Below, piece by piece: positions 8,305-17,086 of a stretch of DNA of 51,238 nucleotides. This stretch comes from Bacteroidales bacterium (GTDB lineage Bacteria; Bacteroidota; Bacteroidia; Bacteroidales; UBA10428). The stretch spans positions 1 through 51,238 of the forward strand of contig JAFGGU010000040.1 of the NCBI GenBank assembly GCA_016930375.1, in the 5' to 3' direction. The position numbers and the translations under genes are program-made. Below the pieces are notes generated by a model that did no database searches, was not told where the DNA came from, and saw only the letters and a list, made by a program, of their open reading frames with translations. Each line of letters starts with the position of its first letter. The first letter of the stretch is position 1.

Positions 8305-8727
8305 TTAACGATCTGATTCAATCAAATTGAACGGCAAACTCAGCAGGGACTGGAAAACTTCACCGGCTTCGAGCATACTGTCATCGTCCTCATCATAATA
8401 CCAGTTTATGGTGATAATTTTTTTTCCCTGAAATTTAACCTGAATTCCTTTGAGGATGTGAAACAACCACTTTGAAGAACTTGAATTCAGATAATTCAAA
8501 AGAAAATCAATAGAAGCGTGAGTTTTAAATTCATTGACATTCTCGTCAAGAACAAGGATCAACTTTTCATAAAAAGGAGCCGGATCCTCCAGCTTAGATT
8601 GTCCTGAAATCACGATCCGGTGTTCATCAGCCAATATTTTCACCGATGGTGTAAAAAGGGTTTCTTTTATTCCGGCACCCATATCTGCCTGCATTTTGAT
8701 ATAAAAATACAGCTTTTTACCATACAA
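8305..8727 (-). CDS. SiaC family regulatory phosphoprotein (DUF1987)
   Basis: A 140-residue (or 129 if M12 is the start) cytosolic protein matching DUF1987/SiaC: TPSVKI, an ISGQSKLEDPAPFYEKL segment, LNYLNSSSSKWL (the Ser/Thr-rich site that is phosphorylated in SiaC), and TINWYYDEDDDSMLEAGEVFQSLLSLPF at the end (quoted in parts, the conserved NWYYDEDDDSM is diagnostic). In Pseudomonas, SiaC is dephosphorylated by the phosphatase SiaA and phosphorylated by SiaB, and controls a diguanylate cyclase. Neither partner is visible here. The gene follows a lone receiver protein on the same strand. Confidence 0.82.
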   Translation of the reverse strand: MYGKKLYFYIKMQADMGAGIKETLFTPSVKILADEHRIVISGQSKLEDPAPFYEKLILVLDENVNEFKTHASIDFLLNYLNSSSSKWLFHILKGIQVKFQGKKIITINWYYDEDDDSMLEAGEVFQSLLSLPFNLIESDR

Positions 8728-8752
8728 TTTTATGACTCTTGCAATTAATTAT

Positions 8753-8772
8753 AAACCGTTTCAAAACGGTTT
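8753..8772. promoter_or_regulatory. Perfect inverted repeat between receiver and SiaC-like genes
   Basis: AAACCGTTT, a 2-base spacer, then AAACGGTTT: perfect 9-base arms. There is no T-run in the direction of transcription, so it looks more like a protein-binding dyad (operator) for the SiaC-like gene 25 bases away than a terminator. Function is inferred only from symmetry and position. Confidence 0.45.
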
Positions 8773-8848
8773 TACAACAGAAGGGTGTATGTTAATGCAA
8801 TCGGGAAGTTGTTTCAGGAGGCAAGCCGGAACCGGAGTCAATCAGAAA

Positions 8849-9229
8849 CTAAAAAGTATACTCAATGGCAAGCGCTTTTTCGAGAGACTCCCGGCTGATT
8901 TCATCCTTAATAATATAACTGCGGGCACCTGCTTCAATCATCTGCACTACAAACTTCATTTCGGAGTGAAAAGAAACGGCGATCACGATGAGGTTTCTGT
9001 AAAGGATGGTTGCCTGACGGGTGGCTTCTATGCCATTCATGGTCGGCATATTAATATCCATGAATATGAAATCACACACCTTGCTTTTTAATTGATTTAA
9101 ACAATCCTGACCGTCACTGGCAGTATATATGGAATCAATTCTTTCTTCGAAATAATCAAGCAACATGAACCGAAGGGCATTGACAAAATGGGGGTTATCG
9201 TCTACAATCAGTATTTTCAGTTTTTTCAT
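8849..9229 (-). CDS. Single-domain response regulator (receiver only)
   Basis: A 126-residue CheY-like receiver domain without an output domain. The acidic pair D10/D11 (IVDDN), phosphoacceptor D58 in IFMDINMP, the conserved S/T region (AVSFHSE) and K at IIKDE are all present, so it should be phosphorylatable. The ATG at 9229 begins at MKKLKILIVDD; an upstream extension of 18 residues has no receiver homology. It sits between a NarL-type kinase/regulator pair and a SiaC-like gene on the same strand, and may relay the signal from that kinase. This link is inferred from position. Confidence 0.87.
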   Translation of the reverse strand: MKKLKILIVDDNPHFVNALRFMLLDYFEERIDSIYTASDGQDCLNQLKSKVCDFIFMDINMPTMNGIEATRQATILYRNLIVIAVSFHSEMKFVVQMIEAGARSYIIKDEISRESLEKALAIEYTF

Positions 9230-9597
9230 CCGGGACCGGTTTATCTGGATATTCAAATCGGACAGGAAGTTCAATTTGAACAATACATTCCTTAATCTTT
9301 GAATTTAAATATATTAATAATATACTAAATTGTTGATATCGCCTGTCATAAAATTCCTGATTTTCCCAGCCCCCCCAAAAATTCAGCGGGAAGCCAGTAA
9401 AACCAACTCCCCGCTTTCCTACCTAAATCCAACCAAACCCTATCTTATATATTTTGCATGGATATAATATTTCTGTAGAAAAAATGATTAGAACAAATAT
9501 AACTGGTATTCCAATACAAGATACGGTAGAATCTACTTAAAATTTTCATGTTTCTACTTATTATATGGTGCGTGAATACCGTCAATCAATTGAGTAT
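9230..9597. other. AT-rich intergenic region
   Basis: About 370 bases between the NarL-type regulator and the lone receiver gene. It holds a short palindrome GTTCAATTTGAAC at 9269-9281, 40 bases ahead of the receiver start, which may be a binding site. No clear TAnnTTTG promoter, RNA gene or coding sequence was found. Confidence 0.4.
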
Positions 9598-10245
9598 TTA
9601 CCGACGATTTTCCTCGTTTAAAGAGATCAGGTTATTTTTTAAGGCATAGATGATCAGCCTGACAGAATTTTTAGAGCCGGTTTTTTCCAGCAAGTTTGTC
9701 CGGTGTCGTTCAACAGTTCTCTGACTGATGGCCAGCTTAGCAGAAATCTCCAGGTTGGAAAATCCGTGGCTTATCAACTCAAGGATTTCCATTTCACGCC
9801 GCGACAACTTAATGGAACGGCTTGTCGTCTTCTTACGGATTATGTTAAGCAATAATTCCTGCGAATAGTAGCTACCTCCGGATAAGATCTTGTTAATGGC
9901 CAGAAAGAATTCTTCATTTTCGGCATCTTTCAGCATAAAGCCCTTAATCCCCAAATCCAAGAGCGTATTGTAATATTCACTTTCTCCGTACATCGATAAA
10001 ATAAGTATTTTCAATGCCGGGTATTTTTCAAGAACCTTGCGGGTGGCTTCAATGCCATCCATAACAGGCATGTTGATATCCATGATCACAAGTTGCGGTG
10101 TGACGTTGGCCAGCAGATCCAGCAATTCAGCTCCGTTGGAGGCTTCCCCGATAACCTGGTATTTGCGGGATTCATCAATGATGTATCTCAATCCGCTTCT
10201 GAAAAGCCGGTGATCATCAGCGATTATTATACCGGGTTTCTCCAT
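9598..10245 (-). CDS. NarL/FixJ-type response regulator
   Basis: A 215-residue two-domain regulator. The receiver (1-120) has the acidic pair D10/D11, phosphoacceptor D56 in IMDINMP, and the lysine in FMLKDAENEE. The output domain (about 148-210) is a LuxR helix-turn-helix with SRREMEILELISHGFSNLEIS and RTVERHRTNLLEKTG. It begins 37 bases after the sensor kinase gene on the same strand and is its obvious partner. Target genes are unknown; the downstream receiver, SiaC-like and GIN-domain genes are candidates by position. Confidence 0.92.
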   Translation of the reverse strand: MEKPGIIIADDHRLFRSGLRYIIDESRKYQVIGEASNGAELLDLLANVTPQLVIMDINMPVMDGIEATRKVLEKYPALKILILSMYGESEYYNTLLDLGIKGFMLKDAENEEFFLAINKILSGGSYYSQELLLNIIRKKTTSRSIKLSRREMEILELISHGFSNLEISAKLAISQRTVERHRTNLLEKTGSKNSVRLIIYALKNNLISLNEENRR

Positions 10246-10282
10246 GGTTTAAAGATATAAAAAAGAGTTTAAACAGGTTAGC

Positions 10283-12805
10283 TCACTGTTCAACCGGTAT
10301 CTCCATTTCAAAAGACATACCATGCGGAGCATTGTTAAAGAATTTGCTGGTGGCATTGATGAGTCTGGATCTGCTGATTATATTCGACATGCCCATTCCC
10401 ATGGAAACAATATTGTCATTCCAGCTTTCTTTGAATCCGATGCCATCATCCGAATAGATCAGATGAACCTTTTTAAGAATCCTGTGCAGCTTGATGTGGA
10501 TGTGTGATGCCTGCGCGTGTTTAAGCGTATTATTGATCAGCTCTTTAATTATCCGGTACATCGAAAGTTCCACACTGCTCGGGTATCGTTCTTCCTTGAG
10601 ATTTGACTCAAGGCTGATGGAAACAGGTAGCTTTAGCTGGTTAATAAACCATTCCAAAGCAGCCAGGAGTCCATAATTGATCAGAACATGCGGACTCAGG
10701 TCATTAGAAAGCTCTTTGGTGCTTTGAATTACCTCTGTGATGATTTTCTTGAGCTGGGCAATGACAAAATCATGTTTCTTCTTATCTATTGCCGAGTCAA
10801 GAGAATTCACATACATTTTTATGCTTGAAAGCAAGGGACCTAAATCATCGTGCAGATTCCGCGCGAATTTTTCCCTTTCCTGCTCCTCAGTGGAAATGAT
10901 GGTGTCCAGGATCCTGTTTTCCATAAACCTTCTCTCGGTAATATTTCTGATGACGGAAATCAGAACATGGTCTCCTTCGTATTCTATGAGTTTAGAGTTA
11001 ATCTCTGCCGGGAAAACCTCCTTTGATTTGCTAGCAATTTCACATTCGACGGCCGGCTGGTAATCGTTCTGAAAAATCCGCATCATTTTATCCACAACAA
11101 TGGGAAGATATGAATCGGTAATGATTTCTGTCAGTTTCATTTTCCTGGATTCTTCCGGGGTAAAGCCTGTAAGGTTCATGAACTCTTCATTGACTTCAAG
11201 CAGGGAATAATTGGCCCCCACAATGGCGATGGCATCCGTACTGTTGTTAAATATATTCCTGAACTTGGATTCGCTTATTCTCAAAGCTTTTTCAACGCGA
11301 TTACGTTCCGTGACATCCCTTCCGGTAATGACAATGCCTTCTATTGCCGGATGTTCGAGCATATTGTTGGCAATGACTTCCAGGGAAATCCAGCTTCCGT
11401 TTGCATGCCTTACCCTGAATTCAGTGGGCAGATGATCGTTTACTTTATCAAATACCTCTTTCAGCTCTTTCATCACCACCGTCATGTCATCGGGATGAAT
11501 AATATCCAGACCGTTCCGGCCGATAAGATAACCCGGAGGATATCCCAGTACCTGCCAGCTGGAAGGAGATTCATAGGATATGGTTATTTTTTTGTCAATG
11601 ATCCAGATAATGTCCGTCAGGTATTGAATGATGGAACGAAACCGTTCCTCGCTTTGTGCAATTAGTGTCTGACTTTTTTTGCGCTCGGAAATATCACGCA
11701 TAACGGCAATTATCCTCCAATCACCTGCAATTTCAGTGCTTTTGAGAGAAATTTCGACCCACCGGGTTTCTCCGGATTTGGTGTAGATCAGCCATTCGAA
11801 TTCAGCCGTTCCTGTCTGGATCGCCTGTTGAATTTTTTCTTTGGCCCCTTCGTAATTAAAACCCGAAATTTTTTCACTGTAGCTGAACAGGGATTGATTG
11901 ACTGCTTCTTCATGGGTAATACCATATAATCTGAGGGCAGCGGGATTCACATCAATTATTTTGGCCTGCCGGATGTCATAAATGAAAATGGCCTCATTGG
12001 TGGCGTTAAAAATTTCCCGGTAATTCCGCTCACTTTCAATCAGGATCTTTTCTGCAGCCTTCCTTTTAAGCGCATTGACAAATATTTCACCGGTAATGCG
12101 TATCAGTGAAATTTCATCGGGATTCCATACATGTTTACTTTTGACAGAAGAAAACCCGACAAATCCGATCAGTTTCTCCTGGAATAGAATCGGAATAATG
12201 ATCATGGACTTGTTCCCCGAATGAGAAAAGTCGGCCCTGATGAACGAATTATCCGGCAGATCATCCTTGGAATGAATTATAAACTGGTCTTTATCCTTCT
12301 TGCTCGAATACCATTGCGCAATATCCTCAAAAGGAGCATTGTCGAAGTATTCCTTATTCCAGGAAACAGTTTTTTTATTCCAGGAATTGACCATGCTGTA
12401 TTGATTATCAACCTGACTCATTTCGAGCAGAAAAGCTGCATCCGCTTTGATAAAACCACAGATCTCGCCCAGGGCAATATCGATGTTTTCGCTTACCCGC
12501 TCAGGAGCCAGGTCAAAAAAACGCGTTGAAATTTCGGTAATCAATTTTTCGAGCGTATTTTTGTACTTCAGCGATTGCTCTTTCTTTTGAAGTTCGTGTG
12601 TACGTATGGATACAAGTTCCTCAAGCTGCTTTTTATACTCATTCAACTCTTCATTGGTGATTTTAAGCTCCTCATTCGCCAGGGTAAGCTGTTCATTCAG
12701 TGTCTTTATCTCGTAAGTTCTGTCCTTTATTCCCCGGGAAATACGCTCTATCCTGGAATTACCGTTGTGATCTTTTTTCATGGATGTACCCTCCGTTTTC
12801 TGCAT
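10283..12805 (-). CDS. Cytosolic PAS/GAF sensor histidine kinase (NarL-type)
   Basis: An 840-residue kinase with no membrane segments. Domain order: coiled coil (about 30-85), GAF-like sensor (about 85-250), three PAS domains (about 255-375, 380-505, 510-625), HisKA_3 dimerisation domain with the phosphorylated His in FARNLHDDLGPLL (about 640), and a HATPase domain (about 715-838, with NNTLKHA, DDGIGF and GMGMSNI). This is the NarX/DesK class that pairs with LuxR-type regulators such as the next gene. The signal is unknown; PAS and GAF domains suggest an intracellular redox or small-molecule cue. The start may instead be M9. Confidence 0.92.
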   Translation of the reverse strand: MQKTEGTSMKKDHNGNSRIERISRGIKDRTYEIKTLNEQLTLANEELKITNEELNEYKKQLEELVSIRTHELQKKEQSLKYKNTLEKLITEISTRFFDLAPERVSENIDIALGEICGFIKADAAFLLEMSQVDNQYSMVNSWNKKTVSWNKEYFDNAPFEDIAQWYSSKKDKDQFIIHSKDDLPDNSFIRADFSHSGNKSMIIIPILFQEKLIGFVGFSSVKSKHVWNPDEISLIRITGEIFVNALKRKAAEKILIESERNYREIFNATNEAIFIYDIRQAKIIDVNPAALRLYGITHEEAVNQSLFSYSEKISGFNYEGAKEKIQQAIQTGTAEFEWLIYTKSGETRWVEISLKSTEIAGDWRIIAVMRDISERKKSQTLIAQSEERFRSIIQYLTDIIWIIDKKITISYESPSSWQVLGYPPGYLIGRNGLDIIHPDDMTVVMKELKEVFDKVNDHLPTEFRVRHANGSWISLEVIANNMLEHPAIEGIVITGRDVTERNRVEKALRISESKFRNIFNNSTDAIAIVGANYSLLEVNEEFMNLTGFTPEESRKMKLTEIITDSYLPIVVDKMMRIFQNDYQPAVECEIASKSKEVFPAEINSKLIEYEGDHVLISVIRNITERRFMENRILDTIISTEEQEREKFARNLHDDLGPLLSSIKMYVNSLDSAIDKKKHDFVIAQLKKIITEVIQSTKELSNDLSPHVLINYGLLAALEWFINQLKLPVSISLESNLKEERYPSSVELSMYRIIKELINNTLKHAQASHIHIKLHRILKKVHLIYSDDGIGFKESWNDNIVSMGMGMSNIISRSRLINATSKFFNNAPHGMSFEMEIPVEQ

Positions 12806-12940
12806 GGCAGTTTATTCCTGCACGGGCATTTTACGGGTAAATTTACTGTTTTTTCAGTGAGAAGATGGGTTAAATGCAAGTGTTGTAGAATTGGTAAAAT
12901 TAATTTGCAATTTTACAGGAGAATCTCTGAATAACAGGTC

Positions 12941-14098
12941 ATGGCAGGAATATATATCCACGTTCCGTTTTGCAAAAGAATCTGCAGCTATTGTGATTTT
13001 TATAAATCGGCAGTTCTGACCTTGATTCCTGACTATATGGCTGCTATTCATAAAGAGCTTGACATCAGAAGGGATTACCTGCAAAATGAATGGATAGAAT
13101 CTATTTACCTGGGAGGAGGAACACCATCCCTGCTGAACACCAACCAGGTAAATCAGGTAATTGATAAAATCAGTCAGTTGCACTACATTGCTCCCGGATG
13201 TGAAATAACACTGGAAGCAAATCCCGATGATTTGTCGCAACAATATCTCAGGGCTATATGTGAAACCACACCCGTGAACCGTATCAGTATCGGGATTCAA
13301 TCATTCTGTAACAAGGACCTGCAGTTGTTGAACCGCCGGCATACCGCAGCTCAGGCTCTTGCCAGCATTAAACAGGCCAGGAATGCCGGTTTCAGGAATA
13401 TCAGCATCGATCTGATCTATGGTTTACCGGGCATGGATACACAGGAATGGCAAAAAAACCTGGATCTTGCTTTTTCTTTGGATATCCAGCATCTTTCCGC
13501 CTATCACCTGAGTATTGAACCCGGAACTGCCTTATCTCGCAGCGTGGCAAAAGGCCTTTTGCAGATCACGGAGGAGGAGGAGAGTACCCGTCAATTTGTT
13601 GTTTTAAATGAGACCGGAGAAAAAAACGGGTTTATTCATTATGAAATATCCAACCTGGCCCGGGAAGGATATTTTTCCAGGCACAATTCCGGTTACTGGC
13701 AACAGAAGAAATACCTGGGCATCGGACCTTCGGCGCATTCCTACAATATCCTGTCAAGACAATGGAATATTTCCCATGTGAGAAAATACATCCAGGCGAT
13801 TAACACCGGAAGTGAATTTTCCGAAATGGAAAATCTCAATGCCGTTAAACGGTACAATGAATATCTGATGGTATCTCTAAGGACGATTCGCGGGGCAGAT
13901 CTGGAAGTCATTTATCACGAATTCGGTGAGACTGTATACCGTGATTTTATCAGGGCCACAGAATTGGTAAAATCATCCGGTCACATGATGCAACAAGGGC
14001 AGATCTGCAAGTTAACCCGGCAGGGATGGCTGATATCGGATTATATTATTTCGGGATTGATGAAAGATGAAGATTCAAGATTCAAGATTCAAGATTGA
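12941..14098 (+). CDS. hemW: Heme chaperone HemW (radical SAM)
   Basis: A 385-residue radical-SAM protein. The Fe-S motif CxxxCxxC is C11-C15-C18 in PFCKRICSYCDF, followed by YLGGGTPSLL and the IDLIYGLPG segment. A HemN_C-type C terminus follows. The residue pattern CSYCDF rather than CxxxCxYCxC fits HemW, which delivers heme to respiratory enzymes, rather than the oxidase HemN. The last residues (SRFKIQD) and the stop codon fall inside a 7-bp tandem repeat, so the C-terminal tail is probably not conserved. Transcribed divergently from the sensor kinase. Confidence 0.92.
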   Translation: MAGIYIHVPFCKRICSYCDFYKSAVLTLIPDYMAAIHKELDIRRDYLQNEWIESIYLGGGTPSLLNTNQVNQVIDKISQLHYIAPGCEITLEANPDDLSQQYLRAICETTPVNRISIGIQSFCNKDLQLLNRRHTAAQALASIKQARNAGFRNISIDLIYGLPGMDTQEWQKNLDLAFSLDIQHLSAYHLSIEPGTALSRSVAKGLLQITEEEESTRQFVVLNETGEKNGFIHYEISNLAREGYFSRHNSGYWQQKKYLGIGPSAHSYNILSRQWNISHVRKYIQAINTGSEFSEMENLNAVKRYNEYLMVSLRTIRGADLEVIYHEFGETVYRDFIRATELVKSSGHMMQQGQICKLTRQGWLISDYIISGLMKDEDSRFKIQD

Positions 14099-14104
14099 AG
14101 ATTG
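14070..14104. repeat. 7-bp tandem repeat across the hemW stop codon
   Basis: Five units of AAGATTC/AAGATTG. The last codons and TGA stop of hemW lie in it. As 7 is not a multiple of 3, copy-number changes would alter the HemW tail. Confidence 0.75.
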
Positions 14105-14124
14105 AAGATGTAAGAATGAAAAAA

Positions 14125-14153
14125 AACCCCCGGGTTGTTGAGACCCGGAGGTT
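14125..14153 (-). terminator. Rho-independent terminator of the coiled-coil protein gene
   Basis: AACCCCCGGGT, a 7-base loop, ACCCGGAGGTT: an 11-bp stem with one mismatch. On the minus strand it is followed by a run of eight T, and it lies 24 bases past the stop of the gene at 14178-15080. On the plus strand there is no T-run, so it may act only weakly on hemW. Confidence 0.75.
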
Positions 14154-14177
14154 AAATCAATTGGGAAATTCAATATT

Positions 14178-15080
14178 TTATTTCAGGGTGAAAGTTGCAG
14201 AGCCAATCTCATAATTCTCGGCATATAGAATTGCAGTATAGTTGCCGGCAATCAGATCTGCATTTTTATCCCAGAAAATACACATGTCGATGTCTTTATT
14301 TTCATATTCAAGCTGACGCTTGGCGGAGAAGATAACCTGTTCACCGTTAAACTCGAAAGTTTCTCCGTTACCCGACGGAAGTACAACTTCATCCGGCCGG
14401 ATCACCCTCAGGTAAACATCCTTTGTTCCGCTTTCGGCAACGGAATTCTCCCTGACGGTGAAACATACTTTAATCTTGGCGACTTTATTGACTTTGGTAT
14501 TGGACTTATCAGATTTATTCAGGGGCTGAACAACGATATTTTTAGCAGAAAGTACCTTGGCAAGCTGTACCTGTGTATTCAGGATTTCTCTTTCCTTGGT
14601 TAGTTCAACATTTTGGGTCTCAGCAGTTGTCAGCTTTTCCTTAACCTGAATATTTTCAGCAGTAAGCTCCTGGTTGCGTGTATTGAGTGAGTCGATCTGA
14701 ACGATATAGCTTCTCATCACTTTCCGCAAAGTCTCAAGTTCTCCCTGGTATTTTCTGATCTTTTCCGCATCAGTGGCTTGCATTCTCAAAAGGTTCTTTA
14801 TTTTGTCCTGCTCATTGACCAGCAGTCCGTTTACACTATCGTTCGTCGTTTTCAACGAGTCATATTCAACGATCATATCACGCAACTGCTTTTCCAGATC
14901 GCTTTTCACATCTTCAAGTATGGCTTTTTCCTCTGTGGTTTGACCCAGCTGATTGGATTTTGTAAAGTATTTATAACCCAATATAATAACTGCAAGTGCC
15001 AGTAGTACAACAAGCACTATTAATGCCGTTGATGGTTTCTTTTCAGGTTGTCTCTGGTAAGTGTTGGTTGATGTTTCCAT
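14178..15080 (-). CDS. Membrane-anchored coiled-coil protein of unknown function
   Basis: A 300-residue protein with a short cytosolic N terminus, one transmembrane segment (about 18-40, ALIVLVVLLALAVIILGYKY), a long coiled coil (about 45-185, rich in Glu, Leu, Asn and Lys heptads) and a C-terminal beta-rich domain (about 195-300, with VCFTVREN and DVYLRVIRPDE). The topology suggests a periplasmic rod topped by a small Ig-like domain. I recognise it only as a type often seen in Bacteroidota without a name. It stands alone between its own terminator and the adaptor gene upstream. Confidence 0.7.
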   Translation of the reverse strand: METSTNTYQRQPEKKPSTALIVLVVLLALAVIILGYKYFTKSNQLGQTTEEKAILEDVKSDLEKQLRDMIVEYDSLKTTNDSVNGLLVNEQDKIKNLLRMQATDAEKIRKYQGELETLRKVMRSYIVQIDSLNTRNQELTAENIQVKEKLTTAETQNVELTKEREILNTQVQLAKVLSAKNIVVQPLNKSDKSNTKVNKVAKIKVCFTVRENSVAESGTKDVYLRVIRPDEVVLPSGNGETFEFNGEQVIFSAKRQLEYENKDIDMCIFWDKNADLIAGNYTAILYAENYEIGSATFTLK

Positions 15081-15193
15081 GGTGATAATGTTGGTTCTTT
15101 AAAATTTTAACAAATATAAAACAACTGCAGGGAATAAATATTGCAATGTTCTATTTTTTATTTAAGCAGACAGGTAAATACAAAACACTGAGA

Positions 15194-16348
15194 TCAGCGT
15201 TTTTTCAGCAGCATATTCAGGTAATTCATGCCCTCGGTGACAACGGAATCCTTAACATGTCCGAGGGGAAACTCAACAATTTCTACCAGTTCCCCTTGAG
15301 AATTCCCTGTTTTAACCGGAGCTTTTTCAAAAATTCCCTGGTTCATGAAAAATAAGTAATCACCTTCAGGTTCATGCAAAACGGCTCCTCTTTGCGCATA
15401 AAAGGAAATGCCGGTATTTGTCCTGATCCTCGCTTGCACTGACATTCCCGGGAGGAAATGGTCATTCTTCAGGATGACTTTCCCGAAGATATCTGTGGTA
15501 TGGCGGATGGGATCAACGGGATTTGCCAGGTCATACAAAACAGCCTGACAGGTAAACAGGCTGTCATGCACCAAAGAGAAATCAATGACCTGGCCTTTCT
15601 TCAGATGGGGCAGTAACTGCTCCGGAACGGTTAGTTTCAGGAGAAGCCGGTTCTTTTTACCCAAAACCATTAATTCTTCACCCAGATTTGCATATGATCC
15701 CAAAGCTGAATTTACTTTAGCAACATAACCGGCTTGGGGAGCTCTTATGAAAAAAAGGGATGACAGTTGATCGGGTTTCAGGCTATCCGGATTAATTCCG
15801 TAAGCTTTCAGCTGCAGCCGAAGGGCATTTTGTTTTATTTCAAAGGATTGATAATCACGTTGTGCCAATTGCATTTTCTTTACCGATGTGGCATTTTCAA
15901 CGGTAAGTTCCCCCTGTCGCTTGTATTCCTCACGAAAATACGCAACCTGGTTCTCGGCATCCAGGAATTCCTGCTGAAGTTTAATAAATTCAATACTTTC
16001 AAGGCCTGCCAGCACAGATCCTTCTTCAACATAATCACCTGCTGAACAGTTCACCATTCTTACAATTCCAGGAGCAGGCGTCGAAACAACCATAAGACCT
16101 TCCCGGATCAGCACCAGGGAGCCCTTGAAATAAGACCATTGGTCAACTTTTTTTTCCGTGAGAATGCCCAGTTTTACACCTGACAGTTCGGCATCCTGGC
16201 GGGATAAGCGAACTGCCACAGCATGATTCGCAGAATCGGTAATTACCGGATGGTCGGGGCTGGTTTTATTACAACAGGTCAATCCTGAAATAGCAGTAAC
16301 CAGAAGAATCACAACAGCTGTTTTAGTAGGCATGGTACTCAAGTTCAA
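15194..16348 (-). CDS. Efflux RND periplasmic adaptor subunit (HlyD/CusB family)
   Basis: A 384-residue membrane-fusion protein. The signal peptide ends in a lipobox (SGLTC-C, residues about 22-26), so it is a periplasmic lipoprotein. Then come a beta-barrel/lipoyl arm (TPAPGIVRMVNCSAGDYVEEGSVLAGLES), an alpha-helical hairpin (about 125-185), the second lipoyl half (FFIRAPQAGYVAKVNSALGSY, read in parts) and a beta-barrel domain. It resembles CusB-type heavy-metal adaptors. Its gene overlaps the TolC-like gene upstream by 26 bases, so the two are coupled, but no RND pump gene is in the window. Confidence 0.83.
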   Translation of the reverse strand: MNLSTMPTKTAVVILLVTAISGLTCCNKTSPDHPVITDSANHAVAVRLSRQDAELSGVKLGILTEKKVDQWSYFKGSLVLIREGLMVVSTPAPGIVRMVNCSAGDYVEEGSVLAGLESIEFIKLQQEFLDAENQVAYFREEYKRQGELTVENATSVKKMQLAQRDYQSFEIKQNALRLQLKAYGINPDSLKPDQLSSLFFIRAPQAGYVAKVNSALGSYANLGEELMVLGKKNRLLLKLTVPEQLLPHLKKGQVIDFSLVHDSLFTCQAVLYDLANPVDPIRHTTDIFGKVILKNDHFLPGMSVQARIRTNTGISFYAQRGAVLHEPEGDYLFFMNQGIFEKAPVKTGNSQGELVEIVEFPLGHVKDSVVTEGMNYLNMLLKKR

Positions 16349-17066
16349 TGGCAGTTTGGTTATAGTTGTTCAAAGTCTCAAGATATTCCATTTTGAGGGT
16401 AAAAGCTTCAGTCAGGGAACGGGTGAACTCGAGGTAATCCATTTCTTCAGCCTCGTATTTTGCACGGTTGATTTTGAATACAAGCCGGGCATGATCGAGG
16501 CCGACAGATTCATAATACTGAAGCCTGATAAAATAATTTTCAAGTACAAGGTGCATGTTTTCCAGGAGAAGGTTGACTGAAGCAGGTGGATCAGGTTCCT
16601 TCCGGGTTCCCTTAATAACCTGGTAAAGAGATAAACCTGAGCTGCCAGGGGCTATGCTATCCCTGGTATTAAGAAGCTGCTGCAGGATATTTCTACTAAT
16701 AGCAATATCATTGTTCAACAGGGCCTTTTTTGTCCGTATTTCGGCCAGTTGATTCAATAACCACGATTTTTCAAGTAGTTCAATATCTCCTTCAGTATAG
16801 CGCAAAACTGCTATCCGATCGAGATCATCAAGCTCCGCCATATATTCCTGAAAAACCTGCAATTCATTGATTTGGAATAGCCACCGGTACCAGGCTGATT
16901 TGATATCTCTTACAAGCGCTTTCCTGTCCGGTTCCGTTTGAATGTCCGGATTTTTCTCAATGGCAACAGCAACTGCTTCCTCAATGGTCGCAATGTGCAT
17001 CGAATCGTTTTGGGCAGATGCTTTAAAAACCAGCAGAAACAACAATATGGCAGAAATCAAACGCAT
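16323..17066 (-). CDS. Short TolC-like protein, probably lacking barrel segments
   Basis: A 247-residue exported protein (signal peptide 1-18) resembling outer-membrane efflux proteins of the CzcC/TolC type but about half the usual 400-450 residues. The first helix (TIEEAVAVAIEKNPDIQ, about 27-43) is followed directly by helices that in full-length proteins come later (VRDIKSAWYRWLF and a long hairpin), then by a second hairpin (about 170-245). The helix-strand segments that form the outer-membrane barrel in each half appear to be absent. No frameshift is seen. It is coupled to the adaptor gene by a 26-base overlap, and its start is 20 bases from the yhhQ stop. Confidence 0.62.
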   Translation of the reverse strand: MRLISAILLFLLVFKASAQNDSMHIATIEEAVAVAIEKNPDIQTEPDRKALVRDIKSAWYRWLFQINELQVFQEYMAELDDLDRIAVLRYTEGDIELLEKSWLLNQLAEIRTKKALLNNDIAISRNILQQLLNTRDSIAPGSSGLSLYQVIKGTRKEPDPPASVNLLLENMHLVLENYFIRLQYYESVGLDHARLVFKINRAKYEAEEMDYLEFTRSLTEAFTLKMEYLETLNNYNQTAIELEYHAY

Positions 17067-17086
17067 ACTGAAAGTAAAAGGAATTG

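Noticed and set aside
9230-9597. A small RNA or missed gene in the AT-rich gap
   Set aside because: No promoter-terminator pair, stable hairpin or ribosome-binding site with a coding frame could be supported.
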